64,000 bases of DNA from Hyphomicrobium sp. 99 (GTDB taxonomy: Bacteria > Pseudomonadota > Alphaproteobacteria > Rhizobiales > Hyphomicrobiaceae), in NCBI RefSeq assembly GCF_000384335.2, contig NZ_KQ031382.1, forward strand, positions 3,421,545-3,485,544, given 5' to 3'. Positions 33,011-40,984 of this stretch are shown here, in pieces. The number at the start of each line of letters is the position of its first letter. Position 1 is the stretch's first letter. Below the pieces are notes generated by a model. The model worked only from the letters and a program-made list of their open reading frames with translations, was not told the DNA's origin and did not search any database. The position numbers were made by a program, and so were the translations under genes.

Positions 33011-34066
33011 ATGTCCGAGATCGCAAACAATATCGCCCTCTCTCTGCATCCGACGACATCGCACCTTTCAGAACATGCCCGTCTCTATAGCGCTGCGTCG
33101 CTGCGGCCAACAACGCGCCGCGCTTATGCAGCGGCACTCGAGGGCTGGCTCGAGTGGCGAGATCAAGAAGAGCTCGAACCGGCCCTTCCGGTCGATGTCG
33201 CAAACTACATCGCTGGGCGCGCCGCAGCCGGTCAATCCGTTTCAACGTTGCGCACTATCATCGCCGCACTAAAAGCCGGTCACGAAGCGAAAGGCTGGAC
33301 GTTTGACTCATCGTCTCCAGTAGTCAGCCGCGTACTACGCGGCATTGCCAATTTGGAGTACCGGCTCCCTCGACAGGCCGAGCCCTTGCACGGGGCAACC
33401 TTACTGCGCATCTTGAACGCCATTGCTTCCGTCGAAAGACCATCAATCATCGATCGACGCGACGCGGCCCTCCTCGCGCTCGGCTACACCTTCGCGCTTC
33501 GACGTTCCGAGTTGGTGGGTCTTGACTTCCACGAACAAGGTCGAGGTGAACAACGCGGAACGGGCGTCCTCCGGATGAAAGAAAGAACGATCGAAATTGC
33601 ATTCGCAATCTCGAAGACAGCGAGCGGGCAACCCGAAGTCGTCACGGTTCCTCGTGACGAAGCGATTGAAACCGCGAAAGCCATCGAAGCTTGGCTCGAA
33701 GTATCAAACATCCACTCAGGGGAGCCCCTTTTCCGGAGCGTGTCGAAGAGTGGAAAAATTCGCCAGCGACTAAGTGGACAGAGCGTCTCATTGATTGTGA
33801 AAGCGCGCTTCGCCGAGCACGCAAGGATTGAGCACGGGTTCTCCAGCCACTCCGCCAAGCTCAAGGCGCAACACTATTCCGGACATTCCCTTCGCGTTGG
33901 CTTCTGCGTTTCCGCCGCAGAAAATGGCGCCGACATCCGCTCAATCGCGAGTGTCACACGGCATCGTTCGTTGGTCATGCCGTGTCGGTACGCACAGCGC
34001 GCCGATCAAATTCGGACATCCCCCCATCGCCTTCAAGGAATTGGGCTCAAAAGCATGGAGCAATAG
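33011..34066 (+). CDS. Tyrosine recombinase/integrase (second)
   Basis: The 351-residue protein has an N-terminal SAM-like core-binding domain (about 25-110, TTRRAYAAALEGWLEWRD). In the catalytic domain the first Arg is in FALRRSELVGL, HSLR is in GHSLRVGF, the second His/Arg in TRHRSLVM and the nucleophile Tyr in PCRYAQRAD. It is less similar to classical phage integrases than the recombinase at 40798 and resembles element-borne site-specific recombinases. Two short genes follow with a 2-nt gap and an ATGA overlap, forming a small cassette. It may mobilise a nested element or resolve multimers. Confidence 0.8.
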   Translation: MSEIANNIALSLHPTTSHLSEHARLYSAASLRPTTRRAYAAALEGWLEWRDQEELEPALPVDVANYIAGRAAAGQSVSTLRTIIAALKAGHEAKGWTFDSSSPVVSRVLRGIANLEYRLPRQAEPLHGATLLRILNAIASVERPSIIDRRDAALLALGYTFALRRSELVGLDFHEQGRGEQRGTGVLRMKERTIEIAFAISKTASGQPEVVTVPRDEAIETAKAIEAWLEVSNIHSGEPLFRSVSKSGKIRQRLSGQSVSLIVKARFAEHARIEHGFSSHSAKLKAQHYSGHSLRVGFCVSAAENGADIRSIASVTRHRSLVMPCRYAQRADQIRTSPHRLQGIGLKSMEQ

Positions 34067-34068
34067 GA

Positions 34069-34359
34069 ATGGCGACTTTGATCAAGTTCCCGCGACCTAA
34101 ACAAGAACTTGAGCCGGACGAGGATGTTGTTGCGATTCTGGCCGAACTCTTGGTGCGGGCCGAGGCTGGCAAGCTTCAAAGCCTTGTGGTGGTCACCATT
34201 TCCGAAGACGGTACGCCCGAACTCGCGATGAAGATGGATCGAGGACACGCAGCCAGCGTTATCGGCGGCCTCCATGTCGCCGGCACAAAACTCGCACGGC
34301 TGCTCGACTTCGCGCTGAGTGACGAGACAAGCGAAATTCAGGACGACGAGGAACTATGA
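34069..34359 (+). CDS. Small protein in recombinase cassette
   Basis: The 96-residue acidic protein (EPDEDVVAILAELLVRAEAG, then VVVTISEDGTPELAMKMD) starts 2 nt after the recombinase stop with AGGA upstream. The pattern resembles short alpha/beta proteins often found beside phage-type genes in Rhizobiales. No function is assigned. Its stop overlaps the next ATG. Confidence 0.6.
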   Translation: MATLIKFPRPKQELEPDEDVVAILAELLVRAEAGKLQSLVVVTISEDGTPELAMKMDRGHAASVIGGLHVAGTKLARLLDFALSDETSEIQDDEEL

Positions 34360-34670
34360 GCAACGGCTTCGTCTCAGTTTCAACGAACATTCCGAGGATT
34401 GTTACATCCTCCTGGTTCGTGCCGTTAGAGCCGACCAAATTCTGCCGTGTCGGAATTTCGCGTGGCACTCCACGGGGACAGTCCGGCATCCAAAGTTGCC
34501 GCCGTCACCGCGAATACGGTGCCCGCAACTTCAACTTACCTAACACACAATCAAAGTGGCACTTTGGGCGAATGACTTTTTCTACTTCCCAGAAGTCATC
34601 TGACTCCCGCCCAGGTCCATTTCTTCCACTTTCTTCGAAGCGGAATTGGACACTAACCTCTCCTCGCTGA
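34356..34670 (+). CDS. Short protein related to DUF488-neighbour type sequence
   Basis: Its ATG overlaps the previous stop (ATGA). The N-terminus (VTSSWFVPLEPTKFCRVGIS, then RGTPRGQSG) strongly resembles a conserved TSWF...RxGISRGTPRG-SG motif of small prokaryotic proteins. After residue 50 the resemblance becomes poor and the sequence Ser/Pro-rich, so the C-terminal half may be altered by an old frameshift. Confidence 0.5.
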   Translation: MSNGFVSVSTNIPRIVTSSWFVPLEPTKFCRVGISRGTPRGQSGIQSCRRHREYGARNFNLPNTQSKWHFGRMTFSTSQKSSDSRPGPFLPLSSKRNWTLTSPR

Positions 34671-34960
34671 AACGAAGCTATCGGCTCCCCCTTCCGCCTC
34701 TGGAAGCGCACCTTGCCCGTTAACGAGCCAAATCATAGAAGGTCGTGAAATCCCCCAATGGCGTGCCCAATATTTTCAAAAAACGGGGTCCTGCCCTTCC
34801 AATTAGCACCCGATTGCAAATGGACATCGAACAGCCAAGCCGGAAGACAGATCGAATAGCGATTGCCGCTTCACATTTGGCCACCAGCGGCAAGGAGAAC
34901 CGCTCATGGTAGGGGGCCTACCTTCCGCCAGGAGAGCAATTAGGCACGTCTCATTGATGG

Positions 34961-36304
34961 CTACGTATTGCTTTGTCCGGGCGCGTCTAACCTCATTTCA
35001 GAATGACGGAAGAGTTGGATACAATCATTGATTGCAAACGCGAAGAACGATGAAAAGCTCCTGATAGGCTTCTTGGGGTCTTGTTTCTCCGCCCTTGCCC
35101 AAAGGGTAACGAACAGGCTCGCCGGATCTAAATACGGAATCCTCTTCCACTCCTTCGCCCAGTCTTTCAACGCCGCGACCGTTGCAACACGCTGGTGCTC
35201 AAGGTCAGCCATCATACGGCCGCGAACTGCTTCACAAGCGAGTTCAAAATAGGTTTCATCCGACAAGCCATCGAAGCCACGCTCGTCGATCGACGCTCCC
35301 AGCAGCGACCGATATGCATCGATGCCCAAACGGGGCTTTGGTGCGTCGATGGGACGAGCGACCTCGATCGCGGCAACGGCCTCGCGCGCACGCGCGGAAG
35401 AACGCGCTGCTGCTGCTGCTGCTTCTGCTGTTCGCTGACACGCGCGCAAAGCGCTTTCCCTATTTAACGTAGGTATATGGCTAGAATAGTCTGTATATAT
35501 GACCGGGATTTCACTGCCATCAACTCGGATTTCATCGACCCCAGACCCGGAATTGACGGCCGCGAAACCAAGTATTGATGCATGGTTTTCGGCTATGAAG
35601 ACCGGGCCGTCGTAGGCACCGAAAGCGTCGGCGCCAAACACATCCGCACGGAAGGACAGCCGGTTCGGCCCGACGCATGCAACGACGCCGTCCGCAATGA
35701 GTTCCTTGACGAGCTTGATGACGGTCCTGCGCTTCAATCTCGTCGCCTGGATAAGGTCTTCAAGCGCCACATTCGCAAACCCTTCATCCAGGTCGAAGGC
35801 GGATTGAATCTCAAGGAGAAGCCTGAGTTTTGCTCCAAGGGTGCGCCCGTTCGACTTCAGGCGGCACAAATGCGAATAAAGCGTTCCGTGCGCGATAGCG
35901 ATCCGTGAGCCGAAGTTGCGGCCGAATTTATCGCGATCGGAGGAATCCACGACAAGCAGTTTCTCGGCCGTGAGAACTGCAAGTACCCCACGGCCCTTTG
36001 CTTCCAACGAGTCCTCAGAGATTCCGATCTTGGCGGCAATTTGGGCATGCGTCAAAGCCCGACGTCGCTCGTTATCCCACAGAACACAGGGGTACGGGGG
36101 CTTTCCAGCACGCTTCGCAACAGATTGGAAAAAGCCTAGCGCGAGACCTAGCGCGTCGTGCCCTCCGGTTTTCGACGACGCCAAAAGCTTCAGCGCATCG
36201 GCACTAAAGAAATCAGCAAGCGTACTGGGTGAAAGTTGCGCATGGCGCCGCCAGTGTTGACCGGCAGTTATCGCCCATGCGCGCAATGCCAAATCGGACG
36301 ACAT
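34961..36304 (-). CDS. DNA-binding protein, possibly replication-related
   Basis: The 447-residue protein has an N-terminal helical region, then a winged-helix-like middle (about 165-225, NVALEDLIQATRLKRRTVIK, LVKELIADGVVACVG). An Ala-rich coiled segment (AEAAAAAARSSARAREAVAA) and a C-terminal helical domain follow. This layout is reminiscent of plasmid or island replication initiators and of phage helix-turn-helix proteins, but I cannot name a family. The AT-rich repeat region at 36490-36540, upstream of its start, would fit an initiator binding site. No ATPase or nuclease motif is present. Confidence 0.5.
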   Translation of the reverse strand: MSSDLALRAWAITAGQHWRRHAQLSPSTLADFFSADALKLLASSKTGGHDALGLALGFFQSVAKRAGKPPYPCVLWDNERRRALTHAQIAAKIGISEDSLEAKGRGVLAVLTAEKLLVVDSSDRDKFGRNFGSRIAIAHGTLYSHLCRLKSNGRTLGAKLRLLLEIQSAFDLDEGFANVALEDLIQATRLKRRTVIKLVKELIADGVVACVGPNRLSFRADVFGADAFGAYDGPVFIAENHASILGFAAVNSGSGVDEIRVDGSEIPVIYTDYSSHIPTLNRESALRACQRTAEAAAAAARSSARAREAVAAIEVARPIDAPKPRLGIDAYRSLLGASIDERGFDGLSDETYFELACEAVRGRMMADLEHQRVATVAALKDWAKEWKRIPYLDPASLFVTLWARAEKQDPKKPIRSFSSFFAFAINDCIQLFRHSEMRLDAPGQSNT

Positions 36305-36972
36305 GAGAGCTTACCTAATCGTATGAACACACCGAGATCGGGTTGCCGTGTCGCCAAAACCGACACCGCCTTAGCCCGCCCACTGTCAGTCAGTGTAGCG
36401 CGGAACGCAGTCGAACAGAGGTTTACTCCACAGCAACGTCGGACGCGATATTATCGCACTGCCCACAAGTTACTTGAAAGCAACTGTGGAATTACCAAAA
36501 AGTAAAGACTTGCTTGACTTTTATAAAGTAAAGCCTTCCGAGACTATACAGCAATCGATTGAGCTAATTGAGGAAAATGGAACTCCCTCATTATTGAATA
36601 CTCAATAGAATACGAGCGTCGATGAACGAGACCGCCTAACCAGCGCGCACGCGTCAAAAAAATGCACGTGAAGAAAACAAGCGGCTTGCACATTTGCACG
36701 ACCATCGTTCATCAATCGGAAGGTTTTTTGTAGCGCCTCGGCGGAATACAGAGAACCTTGACGTCGACGCTAGCGAAGCGTTCGTCAAAGTTAGCACCAA
36801 CCGAAATGGATTGCTGGGCCGCCCCAATGGAGGATCACTGGCAGTTCCGGTGAAGGCGCAATTTCGCCCAGTCTTTGTAGCGTGCCCAGTCTCGTGACCA
36901 GTCCTCGTTCCGCGTTGTTATCGGTTTCATTGAACCGCTGACGGCGACGTCTGCGTTCACGAGGGGATTACT
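36305..36972. other. Long intergenic region with AT-rich core
   Basis: It separates the divergent 34961 and 36973 genes. The stretch 36480-36610 is markedly AT-rich against a GC-rich background and holds two direct repeats. The remaining bases contain only incidental frames. A role as replication or control region is possible but unproven. Confidence 0.4.
36497..36536 (+). repeat. Two AAAGTAAAG-CTT direct repeats in AT-rich DNA
   Basis: AAAGTAAAGACTT and AAAGTAAAGCCTT lie about 22 nt apart, two helical turns, within the AT-rich stretch upstream of the possible initiator gene. They are candidate iterons or operator sites. Confidence 0.45.
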
Positions 36973-38547
36973 ATGCTTTTGAACCGCTTCATCATGAAGT
37001 GCGATGAGCATGTGGGCATTGTCCTGATTGGGACAATGCTCGCAGCTAGTCTCGCCGCAAATCTCTATGCCGTCTCGACGCTGATGGACTCTTTCGTCGG
37101 GAGCTGCGTGCAGTTCGCCGTCGTGACCGTCTTCGTCTGCCTTGAGGCTCTGGGACCTATCAAGGCGCGCGAAGCTTTCCGCAACCGGAAATTCGCCGCC
37201 GGGATCTCAATGCTGGCTGCGGTGGCTTTGGCGGTCTGCAACACCACCGTCAACGAGTTGACGTTCTACAATGTCAACTATGCCAACAAATCGCAGGGCC
37301 TCACCAAGTCGAAAATGCTCTCCGATGACCTCGGCACCGAGAAGGCCGAGATCGAAGCGCGTCTCAAGGCAAACGCCAAGATCCGCCCGGCAGCAGAAAT
37401 CGAGGCCGACATCGCAGCCGCGATGGCGAAGATTGTGCGCATTTCGCGCAAGCAGGGAGGCACGCTCAGCGACCTCACGAAAGACTGCACTGCGAAGCAA
37501 GCTGAGGCCTACCTCATGTGCGGCGGCGTCTTCGCATTGCGTTCAGAGCTTGCCAACGCCGTCGCGGCGCTGCCGCAGATGGCAAAGGACCGTGCCCGGC
37601 TTGAATTCATCCGGCAGTCGCGTGAATGGGTCACCTCGATCGGCACCACACATCCCGGCGCGGCGCTCTTTGCCAAATGGGCTTCCATCGACGCCGAGCA
37701 GGCTCAAGGGATTTTTATCTTCCTGACCGTGCTCACCCTGCAGTGCCTGAACCTCATGCTGCCGTTCGCTTGGTTCTATGCCGAGGAGCGGAAGTGCAGT
37801 GCCGTCCCTGCCGAGCCTACTGGCAAGACGCCGGAGGCTTCAGCTCTTACCGGCAAACCCGCCGACAAACTGGCCGTTACCGGTAAGCCCGCAGAGCACA
37901 TTGAAATTGCGGGCATGTTTACCGGTAACGCGATCAACGAGGTTACCGGTAACGCTGCGCGTGCGACCGACACTCAAGCCGAGATTCCACATAAGCCCCT
38001 TGTCAGAGATTCCGTGGAAATTACCGGCAACCTCGCCGAGGGCCTTACGGGCAACGTCAACGCAGGCGAGACTGAGTCGGCTACCGGCAAATCCGATGAA
38101 ACCCATGCCGGTAAGTCTGGCGAGAGTTCTACCGGAAGCGTCGGTCCCCACGCGGATAACGCGCTCAAGTCGGCGCATCATACCGGTAAAGCAAAGCGCC
38201 TCGCCTATGCTGGCATCGAGCGCTTCGCGATGCAGTTCTGCGACATCGGAGAAGGCTTTCACGAATGTACGTGTGACCTGTTCGCGGCATACGCGCCCAC
38301 TACGGATCCCTTATACCGCCTCAACAACGTGCACTTCAGCCGCCGGCTCCGCCAATTAATCGGAAAGGGGACTAACGCGCGCGACACCGCGCCTCGCAAA
38401 AACGGTCGTCGCATCGTCATGGGCCTGCGCCTGAATGACGAGGGCCTCAAGCTGATCGGCCGTTATACGAACAATCTCGCGTCTTCGCCGCTCGCGGCCA
38501 AGGGAGCCTCACGCCGGGCCGCTTCGCATGAGCTCGCAACGGTATAG
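36973..38547 (+). CDS. Membrane protein with TG[NK] repeat region and winged-helix-like C-terminus
   Basis: This 524-residue protein has three N-terminal membrane helices (about 15-35, 42-62 and 75-95), a long helical and coiled region (100-235) and a fourth helix (240-265, IFIFLTVLTLQCLNLMLPFA). A low-complexity part (275-410) has repeated Thr-Gly-Asn/Lys tripeptides. The C-terminal 100 residues (FHECTCDLFAAYAPTTDP ... VHFSRRLRQLIG ... GLRLNDEG) resemble the winged helix at the end of phage primase-helicases. GAGGGG precedes the ATG. It could tether DNA to the membrane; this is inference. Confidence 0.6.
   Translation: MLLNRFIMKCDEHVGIVLIGTMLAASLAANLYAVSTLMDSFVGSCVQFAVVTVFVCLEALGPIKAREAFRNRKFAAGISMLAAVALAVCNTTVNELTFYNVNYANKSQGLTKSKMLSDDLGTEKAEIEARLKANAKIRPAAEIEADIAAAMAKIVRISRKQGGTLSDLTKDCTAKQAEAYLMCGGVFALRSELANAVAALPQMAKDRARLEFIRQSREWVTSIGTTHPGAALFAKWASIDAEQAQGIFIFLTVLTLQCLNLMLPFAWFYAEERKCSAVPAEPTGKTPEASALTGKPADKLAVTGKPAEHIEIAGMFTGNAINEVTGNAARATDTQAEIPHKPLVRDSVEITGNLAEGLTGNVNAGETESATGKSDETHAGKSGESSTGSVGPHADNALKSAHHTGKAKRLAYAGIERFAMQFCDIGEGFHECTCDLFAAYAPTTDPLYRLNNVHFSRRLRQLIGKGTNARDTAPRKNGRRIVMGLRLNDEGLKLIGRYTNNLASSPLAAKGASRRAASHELATV
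37846..38188 (+). repeat. Dense ACCGG[CT]AA repeat inside the membrane protein gene
   Basis: About nine copies or near-copies of TACCGG[CT]AA occur in 340 nt, three as the palindrome-like TTACCGGTAA. They are in frame and encode Thr-Gly-Asn or Thr-Gly-Lys. Spacing between copies is irregular. Conservation of the synonymous positions hints at a DNA-level role. Confidence 0.6.
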
Positions 38548-38864
38548 GACCGATCCTGATACGATAGGTGCAAGGTTCAGCCATAAAAGCTTTGACGTGA
38601 TCCCGAGCGCGGGAGGTGCCCCGCGCCCAGAAAGAGATCACATGGTCATCAGGCTGAGCGCCACATGCGGCGACGACTTAAGGCCGATCGGAATGAGCTG
38701 TCCGTGCTGGCACGATCCGAAAGTGATGGCGCACTTCAGAGAGAGATCAGCGTTGCTCTTGCTTGGGCCGCGTAACCGGCTCAAATATCAGACCGACTCC
38801 ATTTCGGAGCGCCGCGCAAACAAGAGGAGGTTTCCATGTAGGTAAGCAACCCATGGAGCCCAAA
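38548..38864. other. Region without a supported gene
   Basis: An open frame from 38528 to 38845 overlaps the end of the membrane protein gene and shows no ribosome binding site or recognisable sequence. I see no other feature. Confidence 0.35.
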
Positions 38865-39197
38865 ATGGCACACTACAAGCGCCGCAAGGCACGTATTCAT
38901 TGCCCCAGAGCTATTCGAGGCAGCGAGACGAGCTGGCGAGCGAAGAACAAGCTGAAGCCGGTCGTTCTCTCCCGCGAAAGCCGGCTGAAGGCAGGTAATT
39001 GGGAAGGCTGGGCCTTAGCCTGGCATCCCTACAAGCGAATGATGAACAGCTACCCAAAGTCGTGGGATATTCTCTTTCACACTCGACCGAAGCGTCGCGA
39101 GAGTCGGGCGCTCGAAAAGAAGATTATCCAGGGTTACGACGCCGACGGAATCGTCTGGCCCGTCGGAAACCACAAGCCGCACACTTACTATTGGTGA
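38865..39197 (+). CDS. Hypothetical basic protein, 110 aa
   Basis: The ATG at 38865 is preferred over 38853 because GGAG lies 6 nt upstream of it, inside the longer frame. The product MAHYKRRKARIHCPRAIRG is strongly basic, with a Trp-rich centre (GNWEGWALAWHPYKRMMNSY) and the C-terminus GIVWPVGNHKPHTYYW. Such small Arg/Lys-Trp proteins are common in alphaproteobacterial prophages. It ends in a strong terminator. The function is unknown. Confidence 0.6.
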   Translation: MAHYKRRKARIHCPRAIRGSETSWRAKNKLKPVVLSRESRLKAGNWEGWALAWHPYKRMMNSYPKSWDILFHTRPKRRESRALEKKIIQGYDADGIVWPVGNHKPHTYYW

Positions 39198-39201
39198 CGC
39201 C

Positions 39202-39229
39202 AAAGGCCGGACTCCATGCCGGCCTTTTT
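39202..39229 (+). terminator. Intrinsic terminator
   Basis: AAAGGCCGG and CCGGCCTTT form a 9-bp stem followed by TTTTT (39224-39229), directly after the stop of the 38865 gene. Confidence 0.88.
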
Positions 39230-39386
39230 CATTCCATCGGCTCCGCGTCCGTGCTCGAGGCAACCCAGGAATCAAATCGCTGGGTGAAACACCACGAGAG
39301 CCCCATCGAGCGTCGGATCCGTCGTTCTTTGCTATGAATGAATGGCCCATTCGCTGCGTGTTCTCCGGTTTTGGAAGCTCTGCCTA

Positions 39387-39416
39387 TTGCCATAAGGTCT
39401 AGCATCACGATACAAT
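39387..39416 (+). promoter_or_regulatory. Repressor promoter with CACGATAC site
   Basis: TTGCCA (39387-39392) and TACAAT (39411-39416) are 18 bp apart. CACGATAC (39406-39413) overlaps the -10 box, and the same octamer is at 40501-40508 next to the excisionase promoter. It is a candidate repressor binding site. Confidence 0.5.
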
Positions 39417-39491
39417 TATTGCAGACTCGAAGTCCCGACGATGTCGGTCGGCTTGAAACCGCAGCGCAGGTCGGAGTTGGTGGAAGACACT

Positions 39492-40169
39492 ATGAAAGAC
39501 GAAATTAGAAGTCTGGGGAAGCGTCTCAAGGATGCACGGCGAGATGCGAAGATGACCGGCGATGAAGTGGCAAAAATTCTATCAAAAAGTAAGCAACTCA
39601 TAAGTCATTGGGAGGCCGGAAGGTCGGAGATAACGATCGTAGATCTGCGGAAGGTAGCAAGTCTGTATGGGGTGGAGATTGAATGGCTTCTATCAGGTAC
39701 CCCATCGAAGAGCGGCATGAGACTTAAGCCTCGGCAGGGGCGCATTGTATCAAAAGGCAGCAAAGCTGAGATTCTAGAGATCGCGCGTGGCGCTCTGACC
39801 ATAGAAGATATTGCAGAGAAACGGCACACGTATGCGGATTGCTCAGCGCACTCTATCTCCTTCGAGATCTTCGAAGATGCGATGGACGGCGCCAGCATAG
39901 CCGGGGTTACGGCATTCAAACCCGGCCATATCGTCACCGTAGACCGTGAAAAGATGCCTTCTCCTGGCGAGTGCGTAATGCTGGTTATGGTCCGCTCGAA
40001 GGACGTCGTTTTCCGGCGATACAAATCGCAGGGCTTCGGAAAGCCGCTAGCGGTACCGTTCAAGCTAACCGCCGACAATTCGAGCTACGACACGATAGAC
40101 GTGAAGCGCGCCACTGACTTCGTCTTCTTCGGAACGCTCGTTGAGCACGTGATTCTCGGTTCGAAATAA
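39492..40169 (+). CDS. CI/LexA-fold phage-type repressor with altered peptidase site
   Basis: The 225-residue product starts MKDEIRSLGKRLKDARRDA, with GGAAG 5 nt before the ATG. Residues 8-65 form an XRE helix-turn-helix (DEVAKILSKSKQLISHWEAG). The C-terminal half has the S24 fold (ASIAGVTAFKPGHIVTVD, SPGECVMLVM, DVVFRRYKSQ). The usual D-S-M nucleophile motif reads D-A-M, and the Lys of V-K-R is replaced, so self-cleavage is unlikely. It probably represses the excisionase/integrase promoter and must be relieved by another route. Confidence 0.75.
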   Translation: MKDEIRSLGKRLKDARRDAKMTGDEVAKILSKSKQLISHWEAGRSEITIVDLRKVASLYGVEIEWLLSGTPSKSGMRLKPRQGRIVSKGSKAEILEIARGALTIEDIAEKRHTYADCSAHSISFEIFEDAMDGASIAGVTAFKPGHIVTVDREKMPSPGECVMLVMVRSKDVVFRRYKSQGFGKPLAVPFKLTADNSSYDTIDVKRATDFVFFGTLVEHVILGSK

Positions 40170-40528
40170 CCCAATCATGCAGATACCGCGCTCTCGCTCG
40201 ATATGGTCGCCTCCTGCGCGTAACATCCAAATTGAAGTGATCGGCTCGATCAAGGTCGATGACACCTCACCGTCATAGGCGGCGGCGACTTGCCCATGGA
40301 CGGTTTGAGGCGCCACCTCCGAGAGATCCGACGGGCCCTCACGGAAACCAGCAACGCCAAAAGACCTCCCTTCCGCGCTATTCACAAATTTCTCAGGAAA
40401 ACCCGCTGCGAGAGGATCGTAGCAGGCTTTTCTGCAAGGCAGGCGCTGGCGCAGGAAGTATCGTATTGATATACTTCATTTAGACATTATAATTTCAAGG
40501 CACGATACTCTCGCCGGAGCCAAAGGTC
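40170..40528. other. Control region between repressor and excisionase-like gene
   Basis: The last 75 bases hold a strong promoter with an overlapping inverted repeat, listed separately. Positions 40170-40440 contain no gene I can support. Confidence 0.4.
40455..40508 (+). promoter_or_regulatory. Excisionase/integrase promoter with operators
   Basis: TTGATA (40466-40471), 16 bp, then TATAAT (40488-40493) is a near-consensus promoter. A perfect 7-bp inverted repeat, GAAGTAT / ATACTTC (40455-40477), covers the -35 box. CACGATAC at 40501-40508, near the start site, repeats the site at the repressor promoter. Confidence 0.65.
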
Positions 40529-40984
40529 ATGTTTTCGAGCGCGCCGTCATCTGGTGAGCATCATGATGGTCTTGTCATCGCCGACGCGATCCCAGAAACC
40601 TTGCTCAAGGATGTTGAGGCGGTGTTCGCCGGCCGCCGTTATCAGACAACCGGCGTAGTCGCTCATCTGCTTGGGATGACCCCGGTGCACCTACGGCGCT
40701 TGGCAAATGCAGGCGCCATCGGCTCGGTGAAGCTGACGGGCTGCCATCGCCGGTTTCTCAAGGAAGACGTTTTGATGTACTTGAGGAGCAAACGCACATG
40801 TCAGTCTTCCGTGCCCTTCGCCGAGACGGAACTCCAGAGCCGTATTGGCGCTATTCGTTCAAAATGCGCCTCCCTGGGGAACTCAAATCCCGCAAGTTCC
40901 AAGGCTCCACGCGCCAGAAAACGAAAGCTGCAGCCCGCGAATACGAAGAGCAGATACGTCGGAAGGCAGCGACAGGACAACTAG
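40529..40984 (+). CDS. Excisionase-like MerR-type HTH protein
   Basis: Residues 38-90 form an excisionase/MerR-like winged helix: YQTTGVVAHLLGMTPVHLRR, LANAGAIGSVKLTGCHRRF, LKEDVLMYLRS. This is the usual form of directionality factors and DNA-binding partners encoded beside integrases. The frame continues past the HTH into a basic tail overlapping the integrase start by 187 nt. The tail may be a genuine second reading frame or an extended stop. It is co-transcribed with the integrase from the promoter at 40466. Confidence 0.65.
   Translation: MFSSAPSSGEHHDGLVIADAIPETLLKDVEAVFAGRRYQTTGVVAHLLGMTPVHLRRLANAGAIGSVKLTGCHRRFLKEDVLMYLRSKRTCQSSVPFAETELQSRIGAIRSKCASLGNSNPASSKAPRARKRKLQPANTKSRYVGRQRQDN

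Noticed and set aside
36694..36897. Plus-strand 67-residue open frame
   Set aside because: It has no ribosome binding site or recognisable sequence and sits in the intergenic control region.
38528..38845. Plus-strand 105-residue open frame after the membrane protein gene
   Set aside because: It starts inside the previous gene, has no ribosome binding site and no protein-like pattern.
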